Assembly (NCBI GenBank): GCA_900319835.1
Contig: ONPY01000106.1
Coordinates: 1-6,105, forward strand
DNA: 6,105 nucleotides
Direction: 5' to 3'
Source of the DNA: an uncultured Eubacteriales bacterium
Lineage (GTDB): Bacteria > Bacillota_A > Clostridia > Oscillospirales > Oscillospiraceae
The position numbers and the translations under genes are program-made. Shown here piece by piece: positions 1 to 4,120 of this stretch (the first letter of the stretch is position 1; each line of letters begins with the position of its first letter). The notes under the pieces are model-generated. The model had not been told where the DNA came from. It did not search any database and was given only the letters and a program-made list of their open reading frames with translations.

Positions 1-14
1 CCTTTTTTTCCCAT
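1..14 (-). CDS. Possible start of a further minus-strand gene (partial)
   Basis: An ATG at 12-14 on the minus strand opens a frame reading Met-Gly-Lys-Lys before the window ends. It is preceded at a normal distance by a purine-rich AAGGGAG that would serve as a ribosome binding site, and a second AGGAG lies further upstream. Only four complete codons are visible, so no product can be named. The gene would follow the terminator of the rsmG operon, and I see no clear promoter in the short gap, which weakens the call. Confidence 0.3.
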
Positions 15-40
15 GCTCTCACTCCCTTCGCTCCTATTCT

Positions 41-85
41 ACAACAAAAAATGAAAGTAGGCACTTTTTCAGTGTCTACTTTCAT
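41..85 (-). terminator. Rho-independent terminator after rsmG
   Basis: Arms at 51-65 and 71-85 form a 15-bp inverted repeat with one mismatch and a 5-nt loop. Read on the minus strand, the hairpin is followed directly by TTTTTTGTTGT (51 down to 41), the classic intrinsic terminator arrangement. It lies about 40 bases beyond the rsmG stop codon and closes the TSCPD-rsmG operon. Confidence 0.85.
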
Positions 86-97
86 CTTACCAGGTGC

Positions 98-117
98 AGG
101 ATAAGTTTTCTTATCCT
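98..117 (-). other. Perfect hairpin between rsmG and its terminator
   Basis: AGGATAAG at 98-105 and CTTATCCT at 110-117 are exact inverted repeats around a 4-base TTTT loop. On the minus strand this hairpin starts about 10 bases after the rsmG stop codon and precedes the stronger terminator hairpin. It has no T-run directly behind it on the minus strand, so it is more likely a 3' end stabilising stem than a terminator. On the plus strand a T-run follows after CCCCG (123-128), but no plus-strand gene is seen ahead of it. Confidence 0.55.
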
Positions 118-126
118 CCCCGTTTT

Positions 127-831
127 TTACAGCGGCTGCTTTTTGATCTGTGCCCAGCGGCGGGGGTATTTCGGCGGCGTCGAGGCAAGCTTGCGGATCG
201 CAATGACGCTGTGGACGACGTCGGTGCCGGGAACGATGTAATCATATTCCGCTTCCACCTCTCCGCCGAGCAGCCGGATGGCACGCCGGGCTTCAGCCAA
301 CTCCCCGGCGTGATCGCGGCTTTTCATCGCAAGAAAGACACCGCCCGGTTTCACATAGGGCAGGCAGAGTTCGCAAAGAAGATCAAGCCTGGCCACGGCA
401 CGGGAGACAGCCGCGTCAAAGGCTTCACGACAGCCGTCGGGTATTTCCTCGGCGCGGGAATGGAAACACGCAACGTCCGATAAACCGAGAGCGGAGCAGG
501 TGTCACGCAAAAAACCGATGCGCTTGTCAAGACTGTCGAGCAGCACGAGCGAAAGCGAGGGACAGGCAATCTTCAGAGCAAGGCCCGGAAAACCGGCGCC
601 GGTGCCCACGTCGATCACGCGCTTTCCTGCGAGCGGAACAAAACGTAAAAGCGCGGCGCTGTCGAGAAAATGCAGCCGCGCGATCTCATCCTCGCCCGTG
701 ATTGCGGTGAGATTCATGACCTTATTTGTTTCCGCAAGCGTGTCGGCATACAGCCGGTATCGCTCAAGCGCACGCGCGTCGAGCGAAAGACCGAGCTCGT
801 CAAAGCCGGCACGAAGGATCTCCTCCAGCAT
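127..831 (-). CDS. rsmG: 16S rRNA (guanine-N7) methyltransferase RsmG (GidB)
   Basis: This is a 234-residue cytoplasmic methyltransferase of the RsmG/GidB family. Known members use S-adenosylmethionine to methylate N7 of G527 in the 530 loop of 16S rRNA, and their loss gives low-level streptomycin resistance. Visible signatures are NKVMNLTAI (36-44), the SAM-binding glycine loop DVGTGAGFPG (74-83), an acidic residue after strand 2 (LLDSLDKR, 97-104), VSRAVA (142-147) and a basic C-terminus beginning KYPRR (221-225). The length is normal for the family. The frame stays open upstream to 945, but the start at 831 is chosen because family homology begins there and the added residues are an Arg/Pro-rich translation of the neighbouring gene. 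A GAGAG ribosome binding site lies just upstream, overlapping the end of the TSCPD gene, whose stop is only 7 bases away. The two genes should form one operon, possibly with translational coupling. Confidence 0.96.
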   Translation of the reverse strand: MLEEILRAGFDELGLSLDARALERYRLYADTLAETNKVMNLTAITGEDEIARLHFLDSAALLRFVPLAGKRVIDVGTGAGFPGLALKIACPSLSLVLLDSLDKRIGFLRDTCSALGLSDVACFHSRAEEIPDGCREAFDAAVSRAVARLDLLCELCLPYVKPGGVFLAMKSRDHAGELAEARRAIRLLGGEVEAEYDYIVPGTDVVHSVIAIRKLASTPPKYPRRWAQIKKQPL

Positions 832-838
832 ACTTCTC

Positions 839-1090
839 TCAGCCCTGCGCCAGCGTGAGTTTGAGCGCCTGCGCCAGCTGATCGGGACAGGAGGTGGCCT
901 TGCGGCCGCAGCGTACGCCCTCGAGACGGCGGATGACCTCTTCAACCTCCATACCCTCGACCAGCCGGGAGATGCCCTGCAGGTTGCCGTCGCATCCGCC
1001 CATGACCTTAAGGCCCGTCAGGCGGCCTTCCTCGATCTCGATCTCCATGAGCTGTGAGCAAACGCCCTTCGGACGATAGGTGAATTTCAT
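839..1090 (-). CDS. TSCPD domain protein (TIGR03905-like)
   Basis: This 83-residue protein carries the TSCPD motif (TSCPDQ at 66-71) in its C-terminal part and matches my recollection of the small stand-alone family TIGR03905, found widely in Clostridia and Bacteroidetes. The TSCPD domain is also known as the C-terminal part of many B12-dependent (class II) ribonucleotide reductases, but the stand-alone protein has no established function. Four cysteines (C11, C33 in GGCDGN, C61 and C68) could form a metal site; this is inference. The start at 1090 is preferred over 1123 because AAGGAG sits at the right distance and the promoter's -10 box overlaps the more upstream ATG. It is the first gene of an operon with rsmG downstream. 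Confidence 0.88.
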   Translation of the reverse strand: MKFTYRPKGVCSQLMEIEIEEGRLTGLKVMGGCDGNLQGISRLVEGMEVEEVIRRLEGVRCGRKATSCPDQLAQALKLTLAQG

Positions 1091-1105
1091 ATCTGTATTC
1101 TCCTT
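1083..1105 (-). promoter_or_regulatory. Ribosome binding site that sets the TSCPD gene start
   Basis: On the minus strand AAGGAG lies about 9 bases before the ATG at 1090. It supports this start over the ATG at 1123, which falls inside the predicted -10 promoter box and so would not be transcribed from that promoter. Confidence 0.75.
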
Positions 1106-1121
1106 GCTTTGCTTTTTCTGC

Positions 1122-1151
1122 ATGATAGCACGCTTCTCCCGCCTTCGTCAA
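1122..1151 (-). promoter_or_regulatory. SigA-type extended -10 promoter for the TSCPD-rsmG operon
   Basis: Reading the minus strand, TTGACG (1151-1146) and TATCAT (1127-1122) are separated by 18 bases, and the -10 box is preceded by TGC, an extended -10 element. Transcription would start near 1115, about 25 bases before the TSCPD start codon. Confidence 0.75.
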
Positions 1152-1159
1152 GAGAAGCG
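1131..1159. promoter_or_regulatory. Inverted repeat over the -35 region, candidate operator
   Basis: CGCTTCTC (1131-1138) and GAGAAGCG (1152-1159) are exact 8-bp inverted repeats separated by 13 bases, giving a dyad with half-site centres 21 bases apart, about two helical turns. The dyad spans the spacer and the -35 box of the minus-strand promoter. That position suits a dimeric repressor, but no regulator can be named. Confidence 0.4.
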
Positions 1160-1172
1160 CCGCCGAGGGGCG

Positions 1173-1202
1173 GTATATCGCCGGACCTGGTGTGCATACG
1201 AT
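1173..1202 (+). promoter_or_regulatory. Candidate SigE promoter for spoIIP
   Basis: GTATATC (1173-1179) and CATACGAT (1195-1202) are separated by 15 bases. They resemble the SigE mother-cell consensus, roughly KMATATT with a 13-15 base spacer and CATACANT. The predicted start near 1209 lies about 20 bases ahead of the spoIIP start codon. spoIIP is a known SigE-regulon gene in Bacillus subtilis, which agrees with this reading. Confidence 0.6.
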
Positions 1203-1230
1203 GAGGTGAAAGGCAGGGGAGAGATGAGCC

Positions 1231-2232
1231 ATGGGAGAAGCAAAGAAGCTGGCGCTGCTTGGCGCGTGCGCCCTGTTGGTGTACATGCTCTGGCACGGGC
1301 AGGATGTGCATCAGACGACGGAACAGCCTGCGCAGACCCGGCATGTTCAGGAGCATGACGCGCAGACAGAAGCGATCTCGGAGACGGCAGACGGGGAAAA
1401 CGCGGATGCCGCCTTGAGCGTACCGGCTTCCGCCACGACGGAATGGGAGGAGAGCTTTTTTGTCTCCTCGCAGGCGGAGGAGGCCGTGGAAATGACGATC
1501 GGAAACGCCGCGCTCATCAAAAACGAGACGCACTATGAGATCGATCCCTCCGAGATCGTCCGCAGCGGAACGGGTATTCGCCTGAACGCGGGAGAGCCGC
1601 AGATCCTGATCATCCACACCCATTCCTCTGAAGCCTATACACAGGCCGGTCTTGACCGCTATGAGGAGAGCGATACCTGCCGGACGGAGGACAGCGAGCA
1701 CAACATCATCCGTGTCGGCGACGAGCTGGCGCGGCTTTTGGAGGAGGCAGGGCTGAACGTCCTGCACGACCGCGGCGTTTATGATTATCCGAGCTATACC
1801 GGCTCCTATACGCGTTCGGGCTCAGCCGTGGAGCAATATCTGCGCGATTATCCGTCCATCCGCATCGTGCTGGATGTCCACCGTGATGCGCTTGGGACGG
1901 ACGATGTGATCTACAAGACCGTGGCGGAGGAGGAAGGGACATGCGCCAGCCAGGCCATGCTGCTCGTGGGAACGGATGAGAGCGGCCTGGAGCATCCTCA
2001 GTGGCGTGACAATCTGTCGCTGGCACTGTATCTGCAGAACGCGGTGCTGCATGCCCACCCGACGCTGATGCGCCCGGTTGCCGTCGTGCCGCAGCGCTAT
2101 AACCAGCAGCTATGCAGCGGGATGCTGATCCTGGAGGTGGGCAGCAGCGGCAATACGATGCAGGAGGCGCTCGCCGCCATAAGACTCTTTGCACAGGCTG
2201 CGGCGCCGGCCCTGCTGGAGCTTGTGAAGTAA
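1231..2232 (+). CDS. spoIIP: Stage II sporulation protein P (SpoIIP), engulfment peptidoglycan hydrolase
   Basis: This 333-residue protein belongs to the SpoIIP family. In Bacillus subtilis SpoIIP is a membrane-anchored amidase and endopeptidase that acts with SpoIID and SpoIIM to thin septal peptidoglycan and drive engulfment of the forespore. A single hydrophobic segment near the N-terminus (about 6-21) is the membrane anchor. A low-complexity, polar linker follows (about 22-115), then the catalytic domain with HTHSSEAY (129-136), which contains the His and Glu known to be essential in the family, SEHNIIRVGDELA (155-167), DVHRDA (215-220) and the closing GMLILEVGSSGNTMQEAL (297-314). It is shorter than the roughly 400-residue B. 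subtilis protein, mostly in the linker. AGGGGAG provides the ribosome binding site. The spore protease gene gpr, its frequent upstream partner, is not beside it; the gene is divergent from the TSCPD gene and probably monocistronic under SigE. Confidence 0.95.
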   Translation: MGEAKKLALLGACALLVYMLWHGQDVHQTTEQPAQTRHVQEHDAQTEAISETADGENADAALSVPASATTEWEESFFVSSQAEEAVEMTIGNAALIKNETHYEIDPSEIVRSGTGIRLNAGEPQILIIHTHSSEAYTQAGLDRYEESDTCRTEDSEHNIIRVGDELARLLEEAGLNVLHDRGVYDYPSYTGSYTRSGSAVEQYLRDYPSIRIVLDVHRDALGTDDVIYKTVAEEEGTCASQAMLLVGTDESGLEHPQWRDNLSLALYLQNAVLHAHPTLMRPVAVVPQRYNQQLCSGMLILEVGSSGNTMQEALAAIRLFAQAAAPALLELVK

Positions 2233-2252
2233 TTGCTTTGCGGATTTTTGAC

Positions 2253-2281
2253 TTTACAAAAAGTGCGGCTCATGCTATATT
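2253..2281 (+). promoter_or_regulatory. SigA-type promoter of the rubrerythrin-rubredoxin operon
   Basis: TTTACA (2253-2258) and TATATT (2276-2281) are separated by exactly 17 bases, and TGC precedes the -10 box as an extended -10 element. Transcription would begin near 2288, giving a leader of about 44 bases with AAGGAG before the ATG at 2332. I see no convincing PerR-type dyad around it. Confidence 0.75.
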
Positions 2282-2331
2282 GAAGCCATAAGCAAACCTT
2301 GTATTTTTACTGATAAAGGAGAGAATTACGT

Positions 2332-2901
2332 ATGAAAAAATGGGTCTGCCCCGTATGCGGCTACGTCCATGAAGGCGATACGCCTCCCGAGTTTTGCCCG
2401 CAGTGCAAGGTCCCCGGCTCCCGCTTTACAGAGATGAAGGGCGAGCTGACTTGGGCCGCCGAGCATGTGGTCGGGGTTGGAAAAACCTTCGGCGCCGAGG
2501 TGCCGGAGGATGTCCAGCAGCATATCATAGACGAGCTCCGCTCCAACTTCAACGGCGAGTGCAGCGAGGTCGGCATGTACCTGGCCATGGCACGCGTTGC
2601 CCACCGCGAAGGCTATCCCGAGATCGGCCTGTACTGGGAAAAGGCCGCTTATGAGGAAGCTGAGCATGCCGCCAAGTTTGCCGAACTCCTCGGCGAGGTT
2701 GTCACCGACAGCACCAAGAAGAACCTGGAGATGCGCGTTGATGCCGAGAACGGCGCCACGTCCGGCAAGTTTGAACTGGCCAAACTGGCGAAGAAGTACA
2801 ATTTGGACGCCATTCACGACACCGTCCATGAGATGGCCCGCGACGAGGCCCGCCATGGCAAGGCTTTCAAGGGCCTGCTGGAGCGTTACTTCGGCAAGTA
2901 A
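2332..2901 (+). CDS. Reverse rubrerythrin (N-terminal rubredoxin plus diiron domain), peroxide reductase
   Basis: This 189-residue cytoplasmic protein has the domain order of reverse rubrerythrin. A short rubredoxin-type FeS4 site comes first (C6, C9, C22, C25 in CPVC and CPQC), followed by a ferritin-like four-helix diiron domain from about residue 55. Likely diiron ligands are E76 or E79, E109 with H112 (EEAEH), E139, and E172 with H175 (DEARH). Reverse rubrerythrins studied in Clostridium acetobutylicum reduce H2O2 to water using NADH through an NADH:rubredoxin oxidoreductase and rubredoxin, and are strongly induced by oxygen. The gene has its own promoter and an AAGGAG ribosome binding site, and is followed after 57 bases by a rubredoxin gene, its likely electron donor. 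The length and the cysteine and His/Glu positions are intact, so the protein should be active. A role in hydrogen peroxide defence is the best-supported inference. Confidence 0.94.
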   Translation: MKKWVCPVCGYVHEGDTPPEFCPQCKVPGSRFTEMKGELTWAAEHVVGVGKTFGAEVPEDVQQHIIDELRSNFNGECSEVGMYLAMARVAHREGYPEIGLYWEKAAYEEAEHAAKFAELLGEVVTDSTKKNLEMRVDAENGATSGKFELAKLAKKYNLDAIHDTVHEMARDEARHGKAFKGLLERYFGK

Positions 2902-2958
2902 GAACCGGAACGGACCGGCTTTTTACAACGGATACATAATGAAAAGGAGGCTTGAACT

Positions 2959-3093
2959 ATGAAATATGTCTGCAATCTCTGCGGCTGGGTCTACGACGAA
3001 GAGGAGCAGGGCGTGAAATGGGAAGACCTTCCCGAAGATTTCGCCTGTGAACTCTGCGGCGCCGGAAAGGACGATTTCAGCCCCGAGGAATAA
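2959..3093 (+). CDS. Short-type rubredoxin (44 residues)
   Basis: This small FeS4 electron carrier has 44 residues, from [10 protein letters not shown] to a C-terminal SPEE. The iron ligands are C5, C8, C30 and C33 in CNLCG and CELCG; Y3, W10, Y12, W21 and F28 supply the aromatic core. Usual rubredoxins have about 52-54 residues and a longer loop between the two cysteine pairs. Here that loop is about 7-8 residues shorter, lacking the usual DP..G segment, as in the known 45-residue rubredoxin of Desulfovibrio desulfuricans. The Pro after the third Cys is replaced by Glu. A perfect AAGGAGG lies 8 bases before the ATG. The gene sits between the reverse rubrerythrin and a strong terminator, so it is the second gene of a redox operon and probably passes electrons to the rubrerythrin. 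Confidence 0.95.
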   Translation: MKYVCNLCGWVYDEEEQGVKWEDLPEDFACELCGAGKDDFSPEE

Positions 3094-3109
3094 TCCTTTT
3101 TGGTTACAG

Positions 3110-3147
3110 GCAGACCGGAAACCGTGTTTCCGGTCTGCTTTTGTTTT
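3110..3147 (+). terminator. Strong Rho-independent terminator after rubredoxin
   Basis: GCAGACCGGAAAC (3110-3122) and GTTTCCGGTCTGC (3126-3138) form a perfect 13-bp stem with a 3-base loop, followed by TTTTGTTTT. It begins 16 bases after the rubredoxin stop codon and ends the redox operon. Confidence 0.95.
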
Positions 3148-3194
3148 GCATAAATTCTTACGAAGAGTGAAAAAACAGTAAAATAAAAAATGCA

Positions 3195-3223
3195 TAGATA
3201 AATCGAAAAGCATGTGTTATAAT
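3195..3223 (+). promoter_or_regulatory. SigA-type promoter of the membrane protein-LRR operon
   Basis: A consensus TATAAT (3218-3223) is preceded by TGT, an extended -10 element. A weak -35 box, TAGATA (3195-3200), lies 17 bases upstream. The whole region is AT-rich. Transcription would start near 3230, leaving a leader of about 75 bases before the ATG at 3306. The weak -35 box fits an activated promoter or one that relies on the extended -10 element. Confidence 0.7.
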
Positions 3224-3260
3224 GTCAAAAAGATTATGACAACAAAATTATGACAACTTT
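3219..3260 (+). repeat. Three tandem 14-bp repeats starting at the -10 box
   Basis: Units begin at 3219, 3233 and 3247. Units 2 and 3 share an exact 11-base ATTATGACAAC, and unit 1 matches unit 2 at 10 of 14 positions. The core ATGWCAA recurs at 3222, 3236 and 3250, exactly 14 bases apart. The array covers the -10 box, the likely transcription start and the first transcribed bases, so it may be an operator or part of the leader RNA. Confidence 0.6.
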
Positions 3261-3305
3261 TTCCCTGCCAAGACGAAAAATGAATCGGAAAGGCGGATTG
3301 AAACA

Positions 3306-4097
3306 ATGAATAAGGAAGCAAAGAAGCCGCGCGGTTTTTATGTGGAGAAGGGGAGCTTTTTTGTACATGCGGCGGTTATTCTCCTTGCGCTCTCCATGGC
3401 GGTCAGGCTGCTCGGAACGATGCAGCTTTGGGGCGATATGTTTGCTCTTGCCACACAGATCGTGCTGCCGGTGGTCTGTGCGCTTCTGTTCATCCTGTTT
3501 GCACTGCTCTTCGGCCGCATCGCGCTGTGGACGACGATCCTGCCCGTCCTCGGGGGAGCAGCCTTCTTCATCCTGTCTGCAACGAACGGAAACGGACAGA
3601 TGCGCATGATCATCTGTATTGCCATCGCCTTTGTTGCGGCCTTCGTCTATACGGCGACGCTTGCCGGCATGATCCGCACCAAATGGCTGAATGTGATCGT
3701 GTTTGCCCTTATCCTGGCCTACCAGATCGTTTTTCTGGCGCTCCCTGTCTTCTCGGATGCCAACAATCCCGTCAGCTTTGCAGATGGGATGACGCTTCTC
3801 TCGTCCATCGGCATCATTCTGGCCATGTTTTCCTTTTCCCTTGCCATTCGGCGTGCCAAGCAGACGAAGGAAGCACCGGAGCTGCCCAAGATCAAAGACC
3901 CTGTTGTGATCACACCGGAGCAGCCTGCCGAGCCGGAGGAGAGCAAAGCGACAGCAGATGAGACCGGGGAAAACGAATGCGAACGCTCCTCCGCAGAAGA
4001 GACGGGCCCCAAGCCGGAAGAGCACGAGGAAACACAGCTCACGGACGAGCTTCCCGCACAGGAGACAAAAGAGAAGGACGAGAATACACAGCTATAA
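3306..4097 (+). CDS. Uncharacterised six-helix membrane protein with acidic C-terminal tail
   Basis: I do not recognise a family for this 263-residue protein. The sequence suggests six hydrophobic helices at about residues 19-37, 46-69, 72-91, 99-121, 127-148 and 161-181, joined by very short loops. Positive residues at the N-terminus (KEAKKPR) and after the last helix (RRAKQTK) suggest that both ends are in the cytoplasm. From about 183 to 263 the tail is highly charged, rich in Glu, Thr and Pro, and without hydrophobic clusters, so it is probably disordered. A GGAAAGGCGG stretch serves as ribosome binding site. The next gene, encoding a membrane-anchored LRR protein, starts 23 bases after its stop, so the two are very likely co-transcribed and may work together. 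Transport, anchoring or assembly roles are all possible; none is shown by a motif. Confidence 0.85.
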   Translation: MNKEAKKPRGFYVEKGSFFVHAAVILLALSMAVRLLGTMQLWGDMFALATQIVLPVVCALLFILFALLFGRIALWTTILPVLGGAAFFILSATNGNGQMRMIICIAIAFVAAFVYTATLAGMIRTKWLNVIVFALILAYQIVFLALPVFSDANNPVSFADGMTLLSSIGIILAMFSFSLAIRRAKQTKEAPELPKIKDPVVITPEQPAEPEESKATADETGENECERSSAEETGPKPEEHEETQLTDELPAQETKEKDENTQL

Positions 4098-4120
4098 AAT
4101 GCCTTCCATCGGGTGATACC

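Noticed and set aside
832..945. Longer start for RsmG at 945
   Set aside because: The extra 38 residues are Arg/Pro-rich and unlike any RsmG N-terminus, and they come from the coding region of the TSCPD gene in another frame.
1087..1767. Minus-strand open frame of 226 codons opposite spoIIP
   Set aside because: It overlaps a clearly homologous SpoIIP gene, and its translation is Arg/Leu-rich with no recognisable domain, typical of an antisense shadow in GC-rich DNA.
2276..2298. TGCTATA and CATAAGCA around the rubrerythrin transcription start as a PerR-like operator
   Set aside because: Only four bases at each end pair and the inner part does not match the PerR pattern, so no operator is claimed.
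2905..2924. CCGG, 6 bases, CCGG followed by CTTTTT between rubrerythrin and rubredoxin, as an attenuator
   Set aside because: The stem is only 4 bp and does not extend in either direction, too weak for a terminator.
3234..4025. Minus-strand open frame of 263 codons opposite the membrane protein gene
   Set aside because: Its translation is rich in His, Arg, Asp and Lys without order, and it lies antisense to a plus-strand frame with clear membrane helices, promoter and operon context.
3977..4120. N-terminal extension of the LRR protein by 48 residues
   Set aside because: It would overlap the preceding gene by about 120 bases, and the added residues are an out-of-frame reading of that gene's acidic tail. 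The ATG at 4121 has a ribosome binding site and a sensible N-terminus.
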